Below, piece by piece: positions 10,791 to 21,339 of a stretch of DNA of 64,000 bases. The notes under the pieces were generated by a model. The model saw nothing but the letters and a program-made list of their open reading frames with translations, was not told where the DNA came from and did not search any database. The translations under genes were made by a program, and so were the position numbers. Source of the DNA: Phialophora verrucosa (Eukaryota > Ascomycota > Eurotiomycetes > Chaetothyriales > Herpotrichiellaceae). The stretch's first letter is position 1; each line of letters starts with the position of its first letter. The stretch covers positions 2,046,001-2,110,000 of the forward strand of contig MSED01000009.1 of NCBI GenBank assembly GCA_002099365.1, written 5' to 3'.

Positions 10791-13000
10791 TTAGAAGCCG
10801 CGCCCACTTGCAGCCATCCTCTCCAGACTCGGCACGGCATTAAAATTGCCAACGCCCATTCCTCCATTGAGGCCGCCAGACATCGCACCCATGGCGCCCG
10901 CGTGTATCGGTCGATTGCCCATGCTGGGTTGCTCTTCCAGATCCTCGTATCTCAGCGTGTATATCCGTCGAACCTTCTTCCAGAGTTTCGTGTCCCACCA
11001 GATGTAGTAGCCCTGCTCGCTCACCTTGTCATCTAGCAGCACCGGACTGGGTGATGCGTCGTCTCTGGTAAGCCACTGCTTTTCTCTCATGTGATATCGC
11101 CATTTCCGGGCGACCAGCTCTTGAGCCACCAACATCTGGATGTAGTCTCGCGGCATGGTGTAGAAGATGAAGAAAAGCGTTTCATCCACAAAACCAGTGA
11201 TGCGACTGGACAGAGGTGCGATCTTCTTTACCGTGTAGCAGTCCGGGATTGTGTACTCTGAGTCCAGGGGTCGTAGAGGGGCAGCATTCGGCTCGGCCCA
11301 TGGTCCAGGGTAGGATTGTAATAACGGTTCTTGAGATCCCATGTTGATTCCCAAGGTCGACAAGTCCACTCCTCTCATCAGACTCCTCATAGCCGGACTT
11401 GCGTTGTCCTGCTCTGCCACATAGCCCTTCATGCCGAACTTCTCTTTTTCTGTCATGCCGGCAAAAACCGAATCATGATCCAGTCTTGATTCCCGGTCAC
11501 CAAACATGTCCCGCGATTGCAAACCCAGCGATTGGGGCGGCGACTCCTGAAGCTGCGATCTTCCGTCCTGCCCCAGGAATCTTTCTTGTCCTATGGCAGC
11601 ATTGATGCTCTGGGATATGGGAGATCGAGCTACATATCGTCAGCAACGATAACGTCCCGTAGAAAACGAGACCTACAGATTTGTGTCTGCCCTGACGGTG
11701 AAGTGACCCTACTAGGATCTTGAGGCGTGCTATCTCCCTGATTGGGTTGCCGCTGAGTTAATCCTGGGGGTCCACCAGGGGCCTGACTTGCTCGTCGCAC
11801 TGGTTGTGAGGCAGTGTCCGAAGGGAACTCCATGGGCGCATTCCTCGAGTAGGTGTCTGTGGGATAAAACCCGTCTCGGCCCGTAGCAGGTTGTTGCTGT
11901 CGAGAGGCAATATGCGACCGGGTCGATTGAATCTGCTGTCTCTGTGCTTGTTCGTTTTGGGGTGGACCCGTCTGCCAGGCACTCGAACCCACATTATGGC
12001 TTTGCGATTGCAGTCCGCCGTTGTTGAGACTGGGGAAGGATGATGCGGACAGATCGAGTTGTGTGTTGGTCGGCCTGGAGCCCATAGCCTGTGCCCAGCT
12101 GTCCGGTGCTATCGCATCTCGTGCTTGTTGCGTTGGTGCTGGAAGCCCACTTTGACCCCAAGCTCCTTTTGCTATTGTCAACTGGTGCTTGTCAGGAGGA
12201 GTGAGAGCCATACCAGGCTTCGTCGCAACAACTCGGCTACTATTTGCCGTTCGACTTTGTGTATGTTGATTCATGTTGTTTACCGCGGGCAGTTGACGTC
12301 CGGGACCTAAAGGCAAATCGGTTAGCATTCAGAGCCCGTGGATGCGCGAGCGCGAAAACAGAAACCATGAGGCGATCGTCCAGCCGAACGACAAATTTGC
12401 GCCGGAAATGCACGCAACTAACTCGTCTCCGCTGGAAGTACGGGTGTTGATCTTGACCTTCCGCTGCCAGAAGAATTTCGGAACCGTGACACTACCAAAT
12501 CAGGAAGCGTATCGATCGCGTATGCCAATCGATGCCCAAAACCCTCTGTGAGCTCAGATCCTCCAAGAGGAAGATTCGGCGCGAAAGCAGGCTTATTCTG
12601 GAGCAGTCCCATGTCACCAACTGGGCGTGAATCGCCAACCCCCATCCCGACTGTTCCTGCGACTAACCAAGCGCATTGCGCTCGTACCTCCGCATTTCAA
12701 GCAGTACAGCCAAGCCTAGTCGGTGCCCAGTGGGAGAGGTGGTGTCTTCTGAAGCGCGCATGCATGCTTGAGCTCCGGGTTGTCCAAAAGCACCACACAG
12801 CCCCTTCGAGGTCGCATCCTCCCATACCTGCGTTGCGTGCATTGTTCCCCCCTCTTTCGACCGGCACAGAACAGGCTTGCCTCATCTGACACCGGAGTCG
12901 CATGTTCCATGGACAGGTTCCGACCCAAATGTTCGCCACGAGAGTGCTTGAGGATCAAAACGGTGGGCAAGGGAAGAGGAAACCCACCTGGTCGGTTCAT
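10791..13000 (-). CDS. NOT2: CCR4-NOT complex subunit NOT2 (Cdc36)
   Basis: Scaffold subunit of the CCR4-NOT complex, which deadenylates mRNA and tunes transcription. The NOT-box (NOT2/3/5) domain fills the last quarter: IPDCYTVKKIAPL, FIFYTMPRDYIQML, ELVARKWRYH, then YIWWDTKLWKKVRR. The centre is Gln/Ser/Pro-rich with LDLSASSFPSLNN, a motif typical of fungal NOT2. Likely exons: 13000-12988 (MNRPG), 12656 to about 12562, 12306-11677 and 11629-10791. Starting with MNRPG matches other fungal NOT2 proteins and makes the first exon only 13 nt before a 331-bp intron with a GTGGGT donor. The 3' end of exon 2 is uncertain: GAGG|GTTTTG or an upstream G|GTGACA both keep the frame. The acceptor at 12307 is preceded by CTAAC. 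Confidence 0.88.
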
Positions 13001-13472
13001 GTCTTCTTGGACTGGGGATCTGCACCGAGCGCGGATGCTCTAGCGCAGGAGAGGTTGGATTGACGCGCAATTTAGACGGGGATCTCTTGATGTGGTGATC
13101 TGTGAGTTGAGCCGCAGTATGTCTCGAGGCTCAAGCGCAGGAAGCAGGAGCGGAGTTGGACTCTGGATATCATTTCCGGCCTTGGCACCTCGACACTTTT
13201 GGCGACCCAAGTCACCGAAAAGTGACACCACCGGCGATATGAATGTTCGTTAAGAGCGACTGTCTGCAGTGAAGGCATTGTGCCTTGTGTATCTCATTAT
13301 TTTCTCGATCCTATCTTTGACCCTGCAGTGCATGCCCGAGTCGTGGTCTATCAAAAATGCATCGCTAGATGCTAGACGAGTGAACACTTCCGAAGCGAAA
13401 GACGACGCTCCCAGTCATGTCGTGCGTGAATGCCCCTTGCCCAAACGCCACGCTTGTTTCCTGCTATGCATT
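13001..13472. other. Intergenic region between NOT2 and DDI1
   Basis: Both neighbours are on the minus strand, so this holds the NOT2 promoter and DDI1 3' UTR. No gene or striking repeat is seen. Confidence 0.4.
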
Positions 13473-14904
13473 TTAAAGCAGCAATGAAATCGCGAGTTCG
13501 ACATTGCCATTTGCTTGTCGAAGTGCTACAATGGCTTCTTCTCGTGAAAAACCCAGCTCCGTCACTCGTGCTATCGACTCTGCTGTAATTGGTTGCGGCT
13601 GTCCAAAGCTACCAGGACCTGAAGTAGGTGCGGCAGGAGTTGTGCCAGCGGCGGTTGATGCGGATGACTGAGCGGTGGCTTGGCTTGTCGCTTGTCCTTG
13701 CGCACCACTCGATGATGCCGATGTGCCGGGCATAACAGTTCCGGTCTTTGTGCCAATCGTGCTTCCACCAGGCCCTTCCACCTTTGGCTCGTTTTCCAGG
13801 ACTTCCTCCATCATCTTGGGTATCTCGCTCTCGGGTAGGAAGGGGATCTCATCACTCTCGATCCTCAGACAGTTGTTCTTGAGATCGATGCACATTTGAT
13901 GCCGCTTGAGCATGTCTAGTCCCAGTAGTAAATCCACATCCTTGCCTTCCATGACGGTGAAACTGCTCGCCAGATTGTACTGGCCGATTTGGATGTCCGC
14001 TGAATGGACCCGACCCAGGATTTGAGCAGTCCCGACACCCTTTGCCATACCACTGAATCGTTTGTCGACCAGGCGCAGAATACCACATCGTTCGGCGGCC
14101 GAGGGGGACATGATGGTAGTTTGTGCGCCCGAGTCCACGAAGGCTTTGATCGGGTTGCCGTTGACAACAACGTCGATGTACAGCATAGTGACCCTGCCGA
14201 AAGCTGGAGAGCAATGTCAGCTATGCCTCTTCTCCTTGCCAGTGTGCGCTTACCTTCAGGAAACTCTTCCATAGCTTTTTGCATATTCTCTGCGACACGC
14301 TCTTCACGGATCATTTCCTCGATCTTTTGCTGGGCTTCAAGATTGAATGGATCCGCCTCCAACCGTGCAATGTTTTCATCCTTTTCCGCCTGCAATCGCT
14401 CGTTTTGCCTTCGTCTAGATTCCCAAAGATCGTGGAATCTCTGTGAATCCTGAGCCGCAGCAGCGAGTTCCGGATCTTGTCTCTCAACTTCGGCTCTGAC
14501 AGCACGGTCTTCCAGAATTCGGAGTCTCACCTGCTCTTGGCCGCTAGCGTTTCGTGCTCTCTGGGTTGATGACTCGCCGCCGGAAGCCCCGTCCGCGGGT
14601 CGCCGTCTTGGAGGGTTGGTACTGATGGCCATGGCTATCAGATCCCCCTCGTTAACGCCAAACTGAGCCAAAGTTACCGAGTTGTCTATGACCGGTCTTC
14701 CATCTTTGAGGAATATCTGAGCCACGGGGGGAACATTGGTCTCGGCTTCGACGACCATCTTCAGATCGTTGAGGGTCATGTCAGGGGCGACATCGTAGGT
14801 GAGGAGGTCCGTCTGCAGCTCTCTATCGGTGGTGACGATGTTTATCGAGATGAGCCTGTTGAGATGTCAGTTCTGAGCTGTGGCCAACCAGCCTGGACTT
14901 ACAT
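13473..14904 (-). CDS. DDI1: DNA damage-inducible protein 1 (ubiquitin shuttle with retropepsin-like protease)
   Basis: Exons 14904-14903, 14855-14254 and 14203-13473 give 444 aa. Order of domains: an N-terminal ubiquitin-like domain (about 1-75), a helical linker, a retropepsin-like aspartic protease domain (AFVDSGAQTT, catalytic Asp225; then LLLGLDMLKRHQ) and a C-terminal UBA domain (about 405-444, VTELGFSREEAIVALRQ). DDI1 brings ubiquitylated clients to the proteasome and cleaves heavily ubiquitylated substrates. The start codon is split by a 47-bp intron: A and T lie in exon 1 and G in exon 2. In unspliced RNA the same ATG is followed at once by TAA. The second intron (14204-14253) uses CTCCAG rather than the nearer GGCAG, since only that restores AFGRVTMLYID. 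The next in-frame Met lies inside the UBL domain. Confidence 0.93.
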
Positions 14905-16082
14905 GATAGCGGCTCTCTTCAGATTCAAACGGTTCTTGAGCAGAGCCTTGTATGAGATAAATAGGTAAGATTCGGGATGATAGTTTGGGATATGAGATCT
15001 AACAGCAAGTAGAGCAAAGAACTATCTGTGGATGATGATAGTGAAGAGACTGACACGCCTTAAAGGTGATTTCTCATCACCGTGTATATGAAGCAAACCG
15101 CCTTATGGAAGAATTGGATCTTCGTGGAAATAATTACTCCAGGCACAAGTTGCGATGACGCACCTTTCCGCTTCGCCTATATTACTAGTGAGGGGCCCTT
15201 AGGACAAGCGACCCATGCCCATGATATGCATTCGGCTCCATCAGCCAAAAAGGCATTCCTGTTCAGCAAACTCGGTTCTCCGTGAGAAACATGCGAGATC
15301 TTTGCGGGGCAGAACTCTTGTTTTGCTTCCACTGACCGATATTAGATCTTTCAGGTTGGCCGCGCTCAAGCCTGGAGGAAGGTTATGTCTCAACGATTCC
15401 TAAAATAACGGGGCGGGAACAGTGACGGACGGTTGCTGGAGCTGACCTGCAAGGTTCTGCTTTCTTCCGATAACTGAGCAATGCAGGAAGGAGTTCACAT
15501 GCAGATAGTACTGAATACTACTGTGTGATCTCGCATAACTAGTAGATACAGCACAAATGTTGCTTCTTGCTTAGGGAGGCCCCACGGAACGAAAGAGTGG
15601 CGGTGGTGGGCTGCTGTCGGCCTCGGAGGCGCAAAGCAAAGCCAGGCGGTCGCGTGCCCACGGCCAACTTCTTCGTCTCACTCAGAAAACCCAGGCGTGA
15701 ATGTTCGCATTCCCAAAAATCTCGTTCTGCTTTATTCATGAGTGAATTTAATAGCACAGCTCTAAACTCTTTTCCCACTATCAGTTGGCCTGCAGTGGAC
15801 CGTGGCAGCTGCTCTACGAGTTACTCTGACTCTGATCCACTAGTCCGACTTCGATCAGAGGCAAATCGAATTTTCGTTAGAGCCATCATTGCAATTTTCC
15901 TGCTTTCCAACACTCCTCCCCTTCAAAGATACGATTAGCGTTCTCACCCAGTTGTTCAGTCTTCGGCAGCCATCAGTCAACCGATCCAGCCTCAGCTGCC
16001 CGAATCCCGCTAGAAAACAGCTATTGCGCAGGCATCCAGGCGGCTTTGTTTACCCAATTGATTCGTGGTCCGCCCATTCAGC
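14905..16082. promoter_or_regulatory. Divergent intergenic region between DDI1 and the acetyltransferase
   Basis: Both genes start at the borders and read outward, so two promoters and 5' UTRs lie in about 1.2 kb. The DDI1 leader immediately right of 14904 is AG-rich in the transcript sense. No coding frame with a recognisable product is present. Confidence 0.5.
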
Positions 16083-17121
16083 ATGCCCCCAAGCCAGGAT
16101 AGATCGAGCCAATCAGACGGGTCAGCGAATCCGACGTCTGCCAAGTTAGACTCCCGAAGCGGTCAGCCCTCACAAGACGAAGATGGCTTCGTCGACATTC
16201 AATCCGACGACGTGGAAATGCAAGATAGTGACTCGGACGCTGCCGCGCCACCCCAGAAACCGTCTTCTGAATCTTTAGATCTTCAGCGCCTCAGTCACTC
16301 CGACAAAGCTGAGGAAGCGCCCGAAGAGGACGAAGACTCGGAAGACGAGCACGACATCATGGCCAACCATCCGTTATTGAATATGCTTACAGGGAGGCTG
16401 GGGCAGCGCCGACGCGGTTCCTCGCACAAGTGGGATCATCTTCACCCCGAGAACCAAGCATTGTCGGTATCGGATGTAGACCAATGCACCTCACTCGAAG
16501 AAGAGGCGTTCCCACCCGAAGAGAGAGCAACCCGGGAAAAGGTACAGCCCCTATAACCTTCACAAGCTCAACCTCTCCAATATGCTACTTTCACGATTTG
16601 CATCACTTGACTAACGTCTTTTCGTCTAGTTTCAATACCGACTCACTCGATGTCCTGAGTTGAGCCTTGGTCTCTTTACTCAACCCACAAGAGCCGAATT
16701 GAAGGATTCGTCAAAGCCCGCTCAGCGACGACTGATTGCGCATATTGTCTCAACAAGGACTCCCGCGCCTGGCGTCACCGAGGCTTCAATGGGCATTCCC
16801 TCAAACTGGAGGACGAGAAGATCTTCGCTGCCGACCAGCGACGACGAGGAGCCTCTGGGCCATCAGGACCTGGGTGGTACCATCTGCGTGCATTCCTTGG
16901 CTGTTGCACCCGAGTTCCAGAGAATGGGGCTGGGTTCTGTGCTGATGAAGTCGTACATTCAACGTATGAAAGATGCCAAGATCGCCGACCGGATAGCCTT
17001 ACTTGCCCATGATCATCTCGTCCCATTCTACAGAGGGCTTGGCTTTGAGAACATGGGTCCCAGTGCAGTCACATCGCACGGCGGCAATTGGAACAACATG
17101 GTATGGCTCTGCGATATCTGA
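16083..17121 (+). CDS. GNAT acetyltransferase of the AANAT/polyamine acetyltransferase type (Paa1-like)
   Basis: Two exons, 16083-16541 and 16630-17121, with an 88-bp intron; 316 aa. The AANAT hallmark EEEAFPPEERAT sits just before the intron. The acetyl-CoA-binding motif QRMGLGSVLMKSYIQ (pattern Q/R-x-x-G-x-G) follows SLAVAPEF, and the end YRGLGFENMGPS is the usual GNAT strand. Enzymes of this type acetylate polyamines or arylalkylamines. The first 130 residues are an added acidic, Ser/Asp/Glu-rich region (SDDVEMQDSDSD, EEDEDSEDEHD), which is probably disordered. The ATG at 16083 is the first in frame; the open frame further upstream begins only with non-ATG codons. Confidence 0.88.
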
Positions 17122-18404
17122 TTATGGTGTGGCCATGACTAACTCGACCAGATTCTTGAATTTAATCACGAGGACGATGATTAGTGGCGCTTGTTACGAA
17201 GACTATAAATGCCGAGAGCATTGTCATTGTGACCAACTGCATATCAGAGGCATTTCAAAGCTCGTATGGACGGTATCGGAGCTCTCATATTTTGCTTTCA
17301 TCTGCAGGGTATGGACCGAGCAAGTTTGGCACGACGATGATGGACCGGTGAACGACCCGTGATATGGACGCAGGAGAAATGGCTTCTGTTGCAGGCCTTA
17401 ATGCCTGACGTATCTATACCCACTACAAGCCGACGGCTGTCCCGGGCATACTTCAGGCAGGACAATGGTGTTCAAAAGGAAGCCCTTTGGATCCTCCGAG
17501 ACCTAGGGTGTTTTATGATCCAGCGACTAGTCTTGTTTGTACGGTTCACACCTCCTGGGCAACCGGAGCTGTTCTGCGACTGGTCTCGTTGGCTGCAAAC
17601 GACCAGAAAATGATAGACTACACGCACTCCGTCCTATGAACTGAACTGATACTCGTTCGAAGTGCTCGTCTGATGTTTATTGGTGGGCTGAGATCTAAGG
17701 TTGCAACGAAACGTGGATAAACAAGCCGAGGAAGCAGCAGATCGAGCAGCCAATCACATCAGCGGGATATGTTCACCTCTTACCTCACCTCATGCGCCAG
17801 GCTGCTCGCTTCGAAACGCCCCCGGTTTGTTCCTCGTTCCATCATCGCCCGATGGTCACTGTCTGCAAGTGACGATATGGCCCACAGCTCTTCTCTTCGT
17901 TCACCATGATTCATACCAACGTCCTCTGCTGTCCCACTGATGCCGGCGGACTGCCCTCTCCCACTGTGTTGAGCCTCGACGTTGATCAGACTCAGAAACA
18001 AGCCTCGACCAGCCGTGCTGCATTTCGGAATCCGAACCCGGACCCGCAACGGCGACGTTGGGTTGTTCGTGCTGCACGCTGCTGAGCACATCCCCACGAT
18101 CTCGAGCCCAGTCTAGCCGTGGCAGACTGCAAGGCGCTTCCCGCTCCGTTCTGATTGACCTTCGCGACGCACATGATCTCCAAACCAGACACAAGAGGGT
18201 AAAAGGTGCGGAGAGCCATTACGGAAGAGAGCGGACAAAGTACAGGGGCAGGCCGTTTCAAGCCTATCGCAGCCTGTGCCCATAGATTCCTAATCGGTTG
18301 AGAGTATCAAGAACCTCGTATAAGACCTCACCCAGGTCCCAAGGCAACATCATTGTGCCTGTGCCATCTGGCGCGCCCGCCAGATAGCCGGATTGACAGT
18401 CAGT
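17122..18404. other. Intergenic region
   Basis: No frame here shows a domain; short frames at 17003-17362 and 17359-17613 are unrecognised and probably chance. It should hold the acetyltransferase 3' UTR and the promoter of the next plus-strand gene. Confidence 0.4.
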
Positions 18405-18986
18405 ATGCCCACCAACCGGCCCTTCTTCGCCAATTTCTTCTCCACCTTCAGAGCAAGGACGAACCCGACGTTTCAGGCCAAATCCAGTCCGGCATACGAT
18501 GCAGCGGCATCGGCCTCGCTCGTCGCTGCTGCACACGTTTCCACGACCATTGCGACGGTGACCTCATCTGGGGCAAGAACCATCACTACAAAGGCTCCTG
18601 TGGAGACCACGACCCCATCACAACAAGCGCAAGCCAAAGCTAATGCCACAAATCCTCTGCCATTCTCATCGAATCCGACTTCACACAGATATGCCACTCC
18701 TCTGTCGCGATCACCAGGGACGACTTCACCCACCTCTCACCCTGCACACGCCAATCCTAACCTGTCAATATCCCCACCGGGTGCTTCGACTCCAATGACG
18801 AGGGGCCGGCAACGGCGCGGCAGCGACAGCTCGAACTCGTCGGGAGGATTTATAGATGCACTGGGCCCCGAGAAGTGGTACATTGGTGGCCGGAACGCTG
18901 CTGGCGAAGAGACATTCTACAAATTGGGGCTGGTGACTGGTGGAACTGGGAGAAGAGTCCGCAGTCTAGATCGCTTGAGCCTCTGA
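18405..18986 (+). CDS. Small conserved-looking fungal protein, Ser/Thr-rich with C-terminal GGFIDALGPEKWYIGG motif
   Basis: Single exon, 193 aa from the ATG at 18405 (MPTNRPFFANFFSTF). An Ala/Ser/Thr-rich low-complexity middle leads to a basic RGRQRRGSDSSNSSGG and then FIDALGPEKWYIGG, GEETFYKLGLV and RRVRSLDRLSL. The tidy C-terminal block, contrasting with the low-complexity middle, looks conserved, and I recall similar tails in uncharacterised fungal proteins. No enzyme motif or membrane segment is seen. The serines after RGRQRRG suit phosphorylation. Function unknown. Confidence 0.7.
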   Translation: MPTNRPFFANFFSTFRARTNPTFQAKSSPAYDAAASASLVAAAHVSTTIATVTSSGARTITTKAPVETTTPSQQAQAKANATNPLPFSSNPTSHRYATPLSRSPGTTSPTSHPAHANPNLSISPPGASTPMTRGRQRRGSDSSNSSGGFIDALGPEKWYIGGRNAAGEETFYKLGLVTGGTGRRVRSLDRLSL

Positions 18987-21339
18987 ACGTGATTTGAAAC
19001 CGACGAGTCGAGATAAAGACAGGGCCGACGCCCTCTCATACAAGACCACCCAAATGCGAAGAGGCTTGTCTGTCAAAACACTGCGACCAGAGTTCACGAG
19101 ATCCACCGGTCTTGTCTCTAGTTATATCTGAGAGGGCCCGAAAAGATCGTACGCTCAAAGGAGTATTTTATCGAGTTGGCCGATGGTCAATTGCCTTCTC
19201 ACCCTGGCATTGAATAGGAGGGTACTCGGTATGGAAGCTAGATACGTGAGATTGGCCGGTTGGCGCTTGTGTCCAGAGGGCCAAGATTGCCGGAAGGTGT
19301 TACGGGCGTCACAGGCGTCGACGGTCAGACAAAATGCAAAATGGGAATATGCATCGGAGGAGTGCCTTGCCATGAATTCATTGTTTATACTACAATGTTC
19401 ATTTTCTCCTCTACGAGCATCTGGAGAGGAGGCCGTTCAATAACTTGGTGCGATTATTATGTACAGCCTGGTCAAGCGATTCCTCATACCTTGAGTACAT
19501 CACAGATTACGCTTGAACATCTAAGCTATGATCCACTGCTCGGTTATTCCCATTGAACAGACTCCGTAGAACAAGCTGGACCAGTAGCGCGGTCATGACA
19601 GCCGTTGGTTGCAGCAGGTATACTTGAAACGGTGCGAATGCAGGGTAATAGAACAAGTTGAATCTGGGATCTCTCTTGGGTGATTATGACATGTCGCATG
19701 TGCATGACGGCGCAGGTGCGAGGTGTGGGCGGGGAGTGCATGCAGATCAGCGCCCAAGGCGGTTGATGTGCCCTCTCCGTAACGGTCGCATCAGCGTCGA
19801 AGCTGGATTGGGTATCAATACAAACATGGGGCCGAAGTCGAGCGAGATATTTGCGAAGGCTGCCTCTGGTCCTGGAGACTCATCCGCCACTCGTGCACAA
19901 GTGGAGCGTACACAGACAGGTGAACTGGTGCTTGTACAAACCCGTGGCGGGATTTGTTGCTAGCAAACACTCCATGACTCTTACAATGCAGCCAGAATCA
20001 CAACGGCGGGAACGGTCTCGTGGGTGCCTCATATGCGGTCTGTCATTGCTGGCGATCACATATGTCACAACAATGTGGTATCCAATCACCCTGTCGACAT
20101 CTTCCTGCATGCCTTTTCACGAATGACCGTCCTGTCGGCCATATTCCCAATGCAAAGTTGACCGCTTCACCGTCACCCGCCCCAGGAAAGATTTGTTACA
20201 TACATGCTCGGCTGCGTCGCAGCTTACGAGGACAGGTTGATCTGACGTCTCACATGCGACCCGCTTGCTGCTCGGTTATCGATGCTGAGGCAATTTTTCC
20301 CGCATTTGCCCCCGTCTTCCCAGATCCTGTCTTGTTGGGCTCTCGCTCGCTAGTGTGCCGTCCAGTCCTGCTGGGTACATCCGTACTCGTACACAGCGCT
20401 CCGTAATCCAAGAATTTGGAGGCTCTTCAGGGGTCGCTAAGCAAGAAGAGACCCAGTCAAAATAGCCCCCGGGTGTTGTTGCCCCGGGCATGCAGACCTA
20501 AGCCGCTTCCCCTCCCTCCAACCCTGTTTCAGATCCATCCCGCAACTTTGCTAGCAAACAACCCGCTGCGTGCACCAAAGGGTCGTGCACACTCAGAAAC
20601 CTCAAGTCGGGCTCAAGTCGAGTGACAGCGGTAGAAGACGGTTTTTCATGCCGGGATCATGGATAACATCCAGATCAGCGGCTCTGGTGTTTGCTCACTG
20701 GTGGTAGAAATGGATCCCCGGGCGGTAGCCCTCTAACCCCTGAGATTACCCCAGCGCCAGGCGTTAGTTACAATCCTTACGAATATCCGCCCTGGGCCAA
20801 ACCTCTTATGTTGTGTAACAAGTCGCAGATCCGCCTTAAGCCGGATGCATCGAGGAAAGCGAACACCCTCCTCGAGGTCCTGGTGATCCGAAATCCTAAT
20901 TCTGCCCAAGTCCTACGCACCTTGCAGCTTAGATAGAGTTTTCCCTGCTGCACCGATCGGTAGAGCGCCTCTCGAGACTGGATACTCTGTTCGAGCCGCT
21001 CGAATCACGACAGACCTGCTCGCTCATCCCTGAACGTCCCGATCATCAGGAACCAGCAAAAGTTGGAGCTGCTACCATTGTCTCAACAAGGTCCAGGTGG
21101 CATCCCGCCCCGTGGCGCCCGCTCGAATCTCGCGTAGCCTCCCGTTACACTCATTCATAGGTAAGCCAGCGCAGCGCGTCTGTCCCTTCACCCAAGGGTC
21201 ACCGATTGTTTTCGATTCTATCACTTTTTGTTCTTGACCTCCAAAATTCTCCCCCACCTTTCCCAGGAATTCAACGCCCTCTGGCCCAGAGCCTGTTTTC
21301 TACGTCCAAACAAGATGCACAGGCACTAACCGGCGAAAG
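18987..21339. promoter_or_regulatory. Long non-coding interval upstream of the histidine kinase
   Basis: About 2.35 kb with no supported gene. Frames on both strands are short and overlap. It probably includes the 3' UTR of the small protein and a long promoter or 5' UTR for the histidine kinase, with a CT-rich stretch at about 21215-21270 near the start. Confidence 0.45.

Noticed and set aside
20940..21012. tRNA-like boxes (GGTAGAGCGC and GTTCGAGCC)
   Set aside because: No acceptor stem or anticodon arm can be paired around them.
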